From the NCBI GenBank assembly GCA_947561715.1, contig OX387197.1, positions 23,896,266-23,960,265 of the forward strand: a stretch of 64,000 bases of DNA, written 5' to 3'. Below, one piece after another: positions 53,101 through 64,000 of the stretch. A program made the position numbers and the translations under genes. Source of the DNA: Ascidia mentula. Taxonomy: Eukaryota > Chordata > Ascidiacea > Phlebobranchia > Ascidiidae. The notes beneath the pieces are model-generated. The model saw only the letters and a list, made by a program, of their open reading frames with translations. It was not told the DNA's origin and searched no databases. The stretch's first letter is position 1. Each line of letters starts with the position of its first letter.

Positions 53101-55262
53101 TGAAGGTGGAAATGCAGGTGAAACAGTTACTGTAACCCTTTGTATGTCATCAGTATATGTATACTGTTCAGGAGTTTATTAATTAGTGAACATTACTGTT
53201 TAATCACAGATCTTACATGTCTGATTTTACAATTCCAATATATCGGTTGATGGCAATTGCCGTGAGATTATGGAGTGAGCACGCTAGCGATGTGTAATAG
53301 AGGTAGCCCACAAATGAACAAAAAGCTGCCGGATAAACCAACGTCTGCAAAAACACGAAAAAGGGTTAATTCTATGTTAAATATAGTTCAATAAGGCTGT
53401 ATATGTATTTGGGTTGCTTTCATTTCATTGTGCTGAAAACTGAAAGCCTTCATATTGATTTCCTAATGAATGAGGGTGTTGTATGCTTTTTCAATTCCAA
53501 TTATTGATTGATGTCTAGCTTTCAAATAAATGGCAATTTAATCCAGCGGGATATAACAACAGAGGTGCTAATTTCAATTGGTGTGAGATAACTAAAGACC
53601 ATTTTTAGGAAAATTTTAAGCATTTTGTTATTGGGAGTGATCACCCACAGCGGCTAGAGACAAATTGCACTGATTTTTCTGGTGTTTAATTATTAATGAC
53701 ACCTTGAGCTTAAAATTAAAATCAGCGAGCTAGTCTGTCACATTCTAAACCTTTGCTGAAGTTGTATACAGCATAATTGCTTCAATTAAAATTCTGGATG
53801 GTTGTGAATGCCATGTTGTGGCAGCAGGATTTGTGGCCTGAGGCAGAACACAGCAATAAATTGTAAAACTATTGCAGATTAGATGCCATAAGGGCCAGGT
53901 TGCACATTGAGGCATGCTTAGCGGCATCAGAATATATGCAAGTATGACTATTTTCACAAGTGTCAGTGTGGTATGACTTAGATAATCTTATTTGTATGCT
54001 AAATTATTCCATTTGGCTTGATTGCAAAATCGTGGCCCACTGTTGTTATATATATATATGTATTTGCTTAGTGTTGATTTTTTGTTCAACGCATACAAGT
54101 AATAAATGTTATTAGGTGCATTGTCTATTGACATTTGTATATCATAGGGCTGTTGCTTGTTTTAGTATTGATAGTGCAATAAGCAATGGTAAACTTAATG
54201 TTAGTAAATTTATTCTCTTCAGGAATCTCACCCTGCACTGGAAAATGTTTTGGTTTGATTTTTAGTGAAATTTAATTGTTCTGGTAAGAAGAATTTTTTA
54301 CTTGTGCAGCTGGCAATTAGCAAAAAGTCATTTTAAATTAATTAGCTCTGGCAGGAACAAGGGTTGATAAATATTTAACATCTGCCGATACTACTGAACA
54401 GTGAAAAAAGAGTTGTGTACTCACCCCAGTGATAAAGCCAGGCAGTGTCAAGGGTATGACCACCACAGAAAATACCAGTTCAACAAGACAGAGATTTGCA
54501 ATGAGAACGTTGAATGATGTTTGGAGGTTTTTGCTTCGAGTGTAAGCCCACACTGTAAGGCCATTTCCTCCTGCACCAAGTACAGTCACCATAAATCCAA
54601 ATAAAACACCCATGTATTTCCAGTTTCCTGTTAAAAAATATAAATATTTTTGTAAAGAAACTGCCTGTTGTTTTAAATACTTCAATTAGGTAGAGGCCAC
54701 ATGTTTTGAAAGAAAGTTTAAATTCACAAATAGATTGTGGCAGCTTTTGAGTTTACATATGAAAGACAGGATAGGTTTTTTTTTTCATTTTTTTCTAAAT
54801 CATGTGCAGACTGTAAATACCACGTTTTGTGTTGAGTTTTGTGACACATGAAACTGTTGGCATGTACAGGAAGCATGGACATGGTGATTCATGCCACTAT
54901 CACTGCTTTGCATCATGCAGATATGACATGCAGATTGTGACAAACCCCATTCCTGTTGTTTTTACATTCCACTTTCTTCAATAGATAGTTAATAAATCCT
55001 TTTTTTATTTAAATTAATTCTTGTTTATTTTACTAATGTCTATTTTTTTCTTGAGGAAGAAAGCTGGCTGATTAGCTTACGGGAAAAAAAACTTTCCCAT
55101 GTTTTTTGTGGTACATTGTTGACATGATAAAAAAGTAATAGCCCTATTACCTGGTGAGTCTACTTGTGAAATATCCACCAAATTTTCCACCACTGTTGTT
55201 GTGAAGTTGGGTTCCATGTTGTTCACGTTGGAGAATATTTTAGACACCGGTGTGGAGTTCAT
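50144..55262 (-). CDS. Rhodopsin-family GPCR with very long third intracellular loop
   Basis: A seven-pass receptor, 670 residues. Exons in coding order, minus strand: 55151-55262, 54425-54627, 53217-53344, 52887-52978, 52500-52572, 52272-52423, 52036-52146, 51001-51829, 50570-50687, 50144-50338; all phases agree. The N-terminus has N-glycosylation sites (NST, NFT). TM1 contains GGNGLTVWAY, TM2 SFNVLIANLCLVEL, TM3 ends INRY in place of DRY, TM4 has the conserved Trp, TM5 is about 203-231, and TM6 is CIAFALCIFP. TM7 contains NPIIYGYLNSQYRREY (NPxxY kept). Cysteines for the TM3-ECL2 disulphide are present (AFCSF, LRCAI). Loop 3 covers about 232-578 and is polar, rich in Ser/Thr, with many RxxS-type sites and basic ends. 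Sequence feel is closest to GPR84 and the melatonin/Moody-Tre1 group, but ligand and orthology cannot be assigned. A further upstream coding exon is possible. Confidence 0.88.
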
Positions 55263-56449
55263 TTTTCCACTGAAAAGACCTGATGTTTTTTACAAAAAAA
55301 AAACAACACAGGCTTTGACAATGATAGTAATAGTAGTGCTAATCTGAAATATACACACACAAATTGAAAAATTTGGTTTTTGCTTAATTTGTATGCCATT
55401 AAATGCAAGGTGTTTTTGCCTGACTGGTACTATTTTGACACCTTCCCTCTAAAATGTCAGAGGACGTAATTCATTCAATAAATTGCTCGTATTTGCTCCA
55501 GTAACTGACTAAAGCCATTTAAAATTTCCTCAATCGATTTTATTCGAATGATAATAAATTCTATACCACAAAGTGACAAGACATTTTCTCGTAATTAGCG
55601 CCAGGACATTTCCTGCTTCTCGTTTGTTTACTTTCCACTCTAGATGCCTGTTATCGTCTAATTCTCTACGAAATGACCTTTGCTTCTTCCAAACAAACAT
55701 TTTATCTTATGTCCACATGCCCCATTCAGCCTTTCAACAGCTCCAACACATGACTAGCAGAAATTAATCATGCCTAGTGTATTTTTTTTGGGTGACCCAG
55801 ATTCTTTCACATGTTACTAAGCTTGTATACAGTAATTTTTGAGGGTCTGTGGCTTTTAAGTGCCACCACAACATGACATGCACATCTCCTTTTTCCCACG
55901 TTCGCAGCTTTTTAGCATGCAGTTAGTCACAGTACAGTCGCCGACACTAACTCGATCTGTTTTGATTGTGATGCTTTTGATTACATCGTTGGCGGCCGGA
56001 AAAGAAGTCGCGGGGTTAATTGTGATGTCATAGTTAACGAATTCACGCTTCCTGTTGTTTTGTTTCTTTCTTGCTCATTACTTCTGCCTTATGTGACAGT
56101 GTAACGCAATCATGCTATTTGTGGATTTCAGTCAAACACAACTTTATTGGATGACTGTGCAGTCAACAATTACACCAGTACACAGTCAAATTCATTACTT
56201 TCTGCAACACAATTTATAGTAGATTTTGAAACATACTGTTGTTTGTTATGTGTTTGGTCATGGTGCATTTTTTGCATTACTCAATGCTAAGAAATTTTAA
56301 ACAATTTTTTGTGTTCACAAATGCATTTTCTCACCCCAATTTACCTCAATATTTCATACATTGCATGTCAGTCAATTGATGTTGTCATTTTTTTCAATGG
56401 ACAGGTTGAATATTATTTCTCAAAAAGGAAATAATTTTGTAATAAACAG
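55263..56449. other. GPCR 5' flank and ERC upstream sequence
   Basis: It holds the GPCR promoter (read leftwards) and sequence before the first ERC exon seen. No ATG-bearing ERC exon is evident here: the frame of the 56450 exon meets a stop at 56432, so translation begins in an exon further upstream. A G+C-richer patch lies at 55935-56020. Confidence 0.35.
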
Positions 56450-59400
56450 TCGCTAAATGCTGCCTACACCACCCGGCCATCCTATGTCAGTCACCACGAG
56501 AGCAAGGGGCGTTCGAAAACTCTTGGAAGATTAAACTCGCTTTCAGCATACAGAAGCTGCAGCCCTGGCAGACATAGGTTTGTATATACATTGTGTTACA
56601 GTTCAAAATATTTTTTACTATATTGTGCAATTGCCACGTCTGTAACTTTTACTTCACAACAATTAGAGGTAGAATGACTTGCAGCTGGAATAGTCATCAT
56701 GCATTTAAATCGTCACCTAACTACCATAATTAACTCAATGGAATTGCAGTAATTTTACCTTCATGTTTGTTGTTCCTAGAGCTCGGCTGTCAGTAATGGC
56801 TTCTACTCCGAATCTATCGTCATCTTCAACAGCTGTAAATCTCAACAGTACGTCATCAAACGGTCAAGCACCAGAAAATATGTCTTCTGACAGGAGAGAT
56901 GCAGCAGGAAGCAGCTCGTTGCTTGTCAATGGGCCAAGCGGAGGTGATTTTATGGCACTTACCTTATGACGTACATTCGGCCGGAGCAAATACTTTTGAT
57001 GAATAGATCAGATTGATTCATCAATTGTGTACTCTCCAGAGCAACCTGTCAAACCTTTTCACCTCATTAATACACATAGTAGACCTGCAGAAATTAAAAA
57101 AATATAAAACAGCGACACAGCAATTTGGAACAAAAAAGTTAATAATTATTTCGATTATTAACTTTACTTATTGTTATACTTTGACGGGAATCCTATATAT
57201 CACACCTGACAGGGCAAACATTGAAAATGTTTTAAACACATTAAAACATATAACACTTACTTTACTTTGCCATCGCAATGCCTAATGGAGGGCCAGAGTT
57301 AATGAGCAAGTCTTTTTCAAAACAATATTTGACTATTTCAGAAGAGAAGAAGCGTTACAGCGGGAGTGATTACATCCTGCAGTTGCAGCAAGAGAATGAA
57401 GCTCTCAGAAGGGAAATTGACCTTAAAGTACTTTTTACAATTCTTTGCATAGTTATGTTTAATTTTTACTGCATTTTATGATAATGTTGTATTTTTAAAA
57501 TTGTACATGTTATTAGTACAGTTTCAAGTCCAATAAAATGTCTCTCAATGTTCCTTGTTGTTTCCACTAAAGGAGAGCAAGCTTCAATCCAACATGAACA
57601 GCATCAAGACCTTCTGGAGTCCGGAGCTGAAAAAGGAGAGATCGCTGAGGAAAGAGGAAAGCATCCGAATCCTAGCTCTTCGGGAACAATTCAAAGTTGC
57701 CCAGGATGAAAACCAGGTACTAATTTTTAATGAAAAAGAGAATAATGATTTAAGTAATAAGAGAAAATGTCTTGAATTAAATTCAGGAATCAGCCTGCAC
57801 TGGTTGGTATGGACCAATGGTTCTTTGTATGTATCAGTATAATATATAGAATATTTTTCTGGGTACTCAAAAAAAGAGAACAGACGATCAGTGTCAGTGT
57901 ATGTGATCTTTTATGAAAACAGAAATACAAATTTTGCTTATTGACTTCATCAGTTTTTTTTTTCAAAATATTTCTCAAAATTTTATTCCTCCAGGCAGTT
58001 TTTAGACTTTATTTTAGATTCTTACTGATAACAGTAAATGTATTTGTTATTAATATGTATCACTAAATAGTACATCATTTTTCTGTTACCATCACCAAGT
58101 CATATGACTTTTTCAAGCCTATTAATCGATAACAAATATAAACCCAAGGGGCCTGTGCCCTTATTTGTATCACCACAGAATGAAAACCACAGTATTACGC
58201 AAGTAAATATAACGTCCCTGTATAAATATCCGTTGCCAGATCATTTCACCGTCAACAGAACAATATTTGTCCCAATTATTTTGGCTTTTTCGGCTGATTT
58301 TGGACTTTTGTACGGGACTAAAAATATTAATAGATTTCTCTACTTCTATGTAATTAAACGCTGGAGACGGATTTACATCAAACACTTGTTGTTCTTTTAT
58401 AACGAAGCAAAAAGCGTTTTCCTCTCCACGGTGACGCACTGCGCGATCTGTCCCGTCCGTATTATGACGTAACAACGACATCACATTGGTCGTGTACAGC
58501 TGCGTTTCTTGTAACGTCGAATGGTTTCTGTATTTATTTTAGGTATAGCCCCAAATAAACATAATGTAATTTGCTTTTGTGGAATATGGGACATTCTAAT
58601 AAGTTTGGGCATGGCGGCCGTTATGCTTGTACTCAAATATGAATTTACAAACCATGTGCGTGCGATCAGATGTAAGTTGCAATGCCCTTGAAGTCTTTTT
58701 TATGCGCATGGCCCAGATGTGCAGTACTTGAGTACCAGCAACTTTGGTGAGTAATACAGGGAAAGGTTATGAATAGTTGCTTTTTCAACCGAAATTCTCC
58801 AAACCACGCAAACAGACATATGTCTCCACATTCACAGCTTCGACGACCGAACTGAGCGTAGCCTTATGCCGAAGTTTTGCTAGTTTTTGTGATCATGCTT
58901 CCGTCAATATGCAAAACGCGCCAGTTTCAATCAATATTTTCGCTTCCATTCCATCCTTAGTAGACTAGTAACGCTGTTTTCTGTTATTTACGTAAACGCG
59001 TTTTAAAGAAAAAACATCGAAATAACAGTGATCCGAAAACCGAAATATCAACCAATGACGTAGAGTTTTGCATGTTGGCAGCAGCCCTGGGGCCTCATGG
59101 GGCCCAACCGCCCCATCCCTCTCAGCCCACACGTTATGCCAGTCACTGCGACCTGAGTCAAGTCACTCTCGTTTCGCAAGCACAGCACGTTGCTGACGAT
59201 CGGACTTATTCCTGGCCAATACCCAACACCGTCATCCGCCTTGTTTGTGACGCCTTCTGCATCTTGAACGTCTTTCGACGGCTCAGGGTGGATGTCGTTT
59301 GTCTGGTTTCACACTTCCCTGCTTTCCATCGTTCAGTGATGTTTTCCACGTTCTGACCGCTTTCAATTTGGCTTCAGCCAACCGGCGTGAATTGAGCTTT

Positions 59401-61678
59401 CCAAACTACGTCACTCTGGAATCGGAATCCAAGACTGTCCCAGAAAGTGGGAACGCACGACTTTCTGTGGACTCACGACCAGGGTGGTTAACTTTGGTTT
59501 GACAACAAGCGATCTTTCTTCACGCGGTTGGATGTTTGATGAATACTAAACTATTCGTTCTTCCGGTGAAAATAACAGCAAATATACACCTTTGGTTTAA
59601 AAAGATTGTATTTTTCTGACGTTTCTCCTGTGCCAACGACTTTTTCAGAGAATAAAACAAACACAGTAGCGAACCCAAAGGCAAGGAAATTGCGCGACGA
59701 AAAATAGTTTAGTTTTTATCATGATACCTAGTAGTCAAAACCTATTTTCGGTTTTCTGGATGTTTTATGTCGATAAAAGAAGGTTTATCCACGATATAAC
59801 ACGGGTATTGTCGGCAAGCTCTAACATAGGTTGCGAGTTGCGCCTTTGGGTTAGGAAAATCTGTCCATACTATGATGGTTTGCAATGTACAAATGTCTTG
59901 TTTTTGTTGCAGGAACATGGAGCTGTGGTAGATATATTTTGTCAAGTCAGTGCGCTTCAAAAAGTGGGGACGTATTCGATTATGACTGCGTGAATTATTG
60001 ATGACACAGCATTTATCCATTTTTACTTGTAACACGCGCAAATGAAATGAGCTAATTATACCAAAGGATGACGTAATCTTTAAGGGAATTGCAACTCTTG
60101 ATCGATGGAAAAGTTATTCTGATCAAATCTTTCCGGAAGGTTCGCAGGAGCAGGAGCATTGCAACACAACTTGCAGTGGCGCAAGATTAGCAGGAAAGAA
60201 CAAAAAACGCGAGAGCAAACAAACTTTTTCCGAGAAAACGACTGCATGTGTTTCGCAACGTCTATTTTCTGGCCGGTCTGTTGTTTATCATGTGTCTTAC
60301 CAGAGACCAGGGACGTCACAACCCTTAACCCGCGCCGGTCGTCATTGCAGGACAGGGGGCGTTGGGTGGGCGGGTCGAACGCAGAGGTTTTAATTGAAAT
60401 GCGAGTTGTTTGTAAGATTTGAGCGAAATGTGTAATGTTGCTGTAGTTGCGGTTGTCGTTGTTAAATTAGATCACTTTTTAATTATGTAACTGTATTAAA
60501 TTTTGTGTGAATCAGCTTTGCTGCATTTAGCAATTTAACCCATGAGGCCAAATCTGCTCGTTTGAAGTATCTCCCTCTTTCTACGGAGCAAGTAAATGTA
60601 TTATGTTTCAGTAACTCCACTGTAAGCTACGCTTCGGTCATTGTCGCGATTTCCACGCATTATAACCGTGCCTTTGGTAAAAATAAAGGGACAGCTGGTC
60701 ACAAGGGCGACTCTGGACGTCGCTGCGTCGGTTTTTCCCATGTAAATTATTCATTATTCCTCGAGTTCGTCACTTTCCCCCGCACAGTGAAGGCAAGTTG
60801 AGCTCTTTCGTCTTGGTCTTTCCGGACGGAAGGTGTGCGCAGCCTGCTGCAAATTGTGACTCACCTGGAGCAGTACCCGCGTAACTAACTGGAACGCGCG
60901 TAGGTGGCGTCTTTTCGCGCGTCATTTGCTTTCCCTGCGTCCTCCTTCCGGCTCGATAAACGAAATAAATCTACAGCTGTTGACCGAATTCCGTATCACA
61001 GTGTACGTGTTTTTGGTGATGCAACGGGAAATGCTAGAACACGTGGGCTTATGGCCAGGTGACTGTTCGTGAAAATCCTTACCTTTTATCGCAATGTAGT
61101 GTTTTCATGCCTTGTTATGGGTGTTTGGTTGGCCTGGCACACGGAAGTGCCCATGCTGCTACCATCACATTTCTGCGTGGTGATGGAAATGTTTGCAAAC
61201 CTACTTTAAACATGAGAAATACTTGTTCATGTTGTAAAGGAGCCTTTTGACAACGCTCAGGTGTTGCACTTCTCTCTTTCTTGTTGTCATATACCTTTAG
61301 GAAAATAAATTTCACTGTTATATTGAATTTCCAAAGACCCTAGATTCCGCTGTTCAATAATAAATGAACCAAAATACAATTTAATTTAATGAAATTTTGA
61401 AAGAACCTGGATATAAAATACATTTTTAGTGTCAATTGTGTTGAAGAAGAAGCCTTGAGATGTGTTCCTATATGCAAATGGAACCATATAAACATTTCAG
61501 TGCGTTTCATTCTCCTAAAACCAAACCTATTGATTTTGCAGCACTCCCAGCTCACCATGCAAGCCCTGCAAGACGAGTTGCGAGCTCAGAGAGACCTCAA
61601 CCAACTTCTGCAGGACGACTACGCATCCGGACAACGTTCTGACGCAGGAATGTTTTCAGGCGTCAGCGGTGATTCAAG
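56450..61678 (+). CDS. ERC/ELKS/CAST active-zone and Rab6-binding protein (internal part)
   Basis: A coiled-coil scaffold of presynaptic active zones and of secretory-vesicle docking sites. Exons: 56450-56577, 56780-56943, 57342-57427, 57573-57716, 61542-61678 (219 codons, phases consistent; both ends of the gene lie outside what is seen). Diagnostic matches to human ERC1: SLNAAY at the first exon start; the exon reading ESKLQSNMNSIKTFWSPEL, then KKERSLRKEES, against ESKLSSSMNSIKTFWSPEL, then KKERALRKDEA; and LTMQALQDELRAQRDLNQLLQ against MTIQALQDELRIQRDLNQLFQ. The middle exon (YILQLQQENEALRREIDLK) begins the coiled coil and corresponds to DLQTQLKEVLRENDLLRKD. The second exon is low-complexity Ser/Asn-rich linker (MASTPNLSSSSTAVN). 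It stops at a clean donor at 61679; the next exon was not found before 64000. Confidence 0.92.
57717..61541 (+). other. Large ERC intron with G+C-rich islands
   Basis: A 3.8-kb intron between two strongly conserved coiled-coil exons. Two islands, about 59060-59510 and 60620-60980, are richer in G, C and CpG than the rest, and could be internal regulatory elements or aged repeats. No exon with a matching phase and coiled-coil sequence was found. Confidence 0.35.
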
Positions 61679-64000
61679 GTAAACATGCTGCAGAGTATTT
61701 GACACTTGTTTCGTCGAATAAAAGTTCCTGCGCTGGTGAAACTAATATCTGTGTAATATTTCGGCCATTTTTATTCTGTGGGAAACCATGGTTCTTCATA
61801 ACTTTGCTGGATACAAAAACTTCGTTAAGTTTGTGTTTAGGAATAAATCCACTGTGACTTTTGTGAGAATTGTATTGAAAGTGCTGTTGACCTGTGGTTC
61901 CTTTGCTTGTTTTTCTTATACCATATAGTCATGTACTGATATTAACAGATGTTTGACCCCGCCCAAAAAAAAACAACAATTTCTGACCTCATTTACAACA
62001 AGTGGAACATTCATTAGTGGGGTTACAGTTTCTTTTTGTTAAACTTTCAACACTATTTTTACCAAGTAGTTCACAAGCAAGGGTATTTCAACATTAGAGC
62101 CTTGATTGGAATTATTGACGTAGGCAAACCATACAAGAATGTGTTAATGTTCAGAGCGTCCACGCCTCTTCGGCGTTTTCGGCATTTCACTTTTGGAAGT
62201 GTTGTCTGCTGTTGCGCTTTATTCGTGAACTTTATACACTGCCGAATTTAAACAGTTTCTTGCTACAGAAAGAACAAGCGTGTCCTGACTCCCATATCTT
62301 CCTGTTTCCTTAACGGGGCATCGTCTGCACAGCATGCTGCTGCTGCATTTCCCTGGCTTCCAACAATCAGTGTAAAACAAGTAATTTGGTGCGTCGCCTA
62401 TGTTGGTAGGTCCTTTGGTATTGGTGTAGCGAACGGCTCGCGTTGAAAGGTTGTTTCCAGCTGAGGCGTCACCAACTTTGCTGGATTTCTTGTAAACGTA
62501 GATAGCAGTTCTCTAAAAACGTGTCTCGTCTCAACTGCTGATATTATTTATTCTATTACACCAGTGGTTCCCAACTCTTATGACGCAATTCATCCCGAAA
62601 AATGTTATAATGGCGCAAACGAGAAATGTTGACCTTTTTGGAGACGAATTCGCTTGCGTAATACAATAATTTGCTTTTTTATGAGTGCGACAGCTTAACG
62701 GTGTTATTACGTGCGTGTAAAGCAAATGGTCATAAAACCACTGTAAAAAGGACTATTTGTATGTGAACACTTATCTATGGTTGCATTTATCGGTTTTGGA
62801 TCTAAACAAGTAATTGTTCAAACTTTGGTCCTTTCTGCTGTTGCATAAATGGGTGCTACCAGTAATCGGTAATGACGGATCAAAGCAACTGCTTAAGTTG
62901 CTTGCAAACCCAGCGGAAACCACGAATACTTTTCAGTCAGTGCACGTCGAACGTTGATTATTTTTGTGGTAGAATTAGTTGAAAACAAAGCTTAAATTTA
63001 ACGCCGTCATGGTGTTGACTCTTTGCCAATTTAAACCCTTGTAAACTTTTCTGTGATCGTCCGAAGTTGCCCTTATTCGAACTTGCAATAGACCGCTATT
63101 CAACTTCTTGTTGTTACTTATTTAAAGCCTTATAAGGTCGTGCGGACGCCGCAACGCGTTGCCCTTCCTCCATTGGTGTTACTGTGGGTCACGCATTGCA
63201 CAAGCCAAAGCACGCTCCGGCCGGTGTTAAGTTGTATACAATACATGAACTCTTGCCGTCGTCTTTTTGACATCGCATGGAACTACTATCGCAGCCTTGA
63301 ACTTGGAGCGAATACATGCAGAGGATTGCAACACGCATCTATACTTACTTGCTTCGTTTTTTTAGCCTTCATTATCGAAATCCCCCTCCCGATCTGGCGT
63401 AACGGGAAAAAAACAAAACATTTTTTCTATGCTTAAATATTGCGTGGTTAACGCGATTCGAGTTTCAAGAGATTTTGACACGGAACGCAACAACAGATTT
63501 AGCTGCTTTGTCACAACCACTGACCGTATGGCGTTTGCGACGAACTGGGGGGAATTTTGCCGCCTTTAATTAAAGCTGACGATTAGAGATAAGTTTATTG
63601 TCTAACAGCGTTGCCACGCAACGTTCTGTCATGTGTATAATCCCAACAAACGCCATTGATTGCGACAAAGACAAATTTTGATGAAGTTCATTTCGTCCAC
63701 CCACCACTTCTCATGTGACTGTGAAGTTTTTTGAAGCTTCTATTAAAAGGTTGTTGCGTCGACTCAAAAAGTTCCTTGAGATTGGTCCGCTGGATGGTCG
63801 ATGGTAAAATCGTTAATCGAGTAATTTGGGAAATTTGTTCCCATCAGGGTTCAAAACTCTTGCTGCATTCCTCTTACTGTTACATAGATGAGAGCAGCAC
63901 ATCGTGTGGAAATGTCGTACATACGCAACGTCAATGCGTGACCGCACGAATTACAATGTGCGTAGCCGCCTCAGACGAGGAAGTCCTGCTTACATTATTC
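61679..64000 (+). other. ERC intron continuing past the window end
   Basis: After the GDS-R exon the expected ELKS coiled-coil continuation (a stretch like LTEENFQRL) does not appear in any frame, so the intron probably runs out of the window. Nothing else is recognisable. Confidence 0.45.

Overview
This window is eukaryotic nuclear DNA, most likely from an ascidian tunicate such as Ciona. It is AT-rich and has no bacterial-style gene packing. Its genes are conserved animal genes split by short GT-AG introns, read out here by joining exons in phase and comparing them with family sequences recalled from memory; no database was searched. The lineage call rests on compactness, animal gene content, and a 15-base match to the recalled Ciona spliced leader. 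Treat it as probable, not proven.

Layout. 1-8532 (+): 3' part of a GRK4/5/6-class G-protein-coupled receptor kinase, including one GC-AG intron. 8533-14886: no recognisable gene, but a CpG-rich promoter-like block near 11.0-12.46 kb. 14887-20021 (-): complete EOGT, nine exons, 530 residues, ER signal peptide and C-terminal KTEL. 20944-22482 (-): intronless MPP/PALS2-type MAGUK with a degenerate guanylate-kinase domain. 23484-24568 (+): complex I subunit NDUFB11, three exons. 28172-46838 (+): neutral ceramidase (ASAH2), 22 exons and 1049 residues, with a long cytoplasmic tail, one membrane anchor and a Ser/Thr-rich stalk before the catalytic domain. 46839-50143: mostly featureless, with one orphan exon candidate. 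50144-55262 (-): rhodopsin-family GPCR with a third intracellular loop of about 345 residues. 56450-61678 (+): five internal exons of ERC/ELKS, which continues beyond both visible ends.

The most unusual content is in the introns. A dispersed repeat carries hammerhead self-cleaving ribozyme motifs. Copy A (36544-36596, minus strand) has every core base and all three helices. Copy C (32654-32708) is nearly intact. Copies at 41042, 43430, 17111 and 17577 are progressively broken. A second family of hammerhead-like cores lies in both arms of a large hairpin at 34998-35350 and at 19431. The best copies are antisense to their host gene, and the copies in sense orientation within EOGT have lost essential core bases.

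The genes belong to unrelated pathways (receptor desensitisation, ER glycosylation, membrane scaffolding, respiration, sphingolipid breakdown, receptor signalling, presynaptic scaffolding). There is no sign of a functional cluster or operon.
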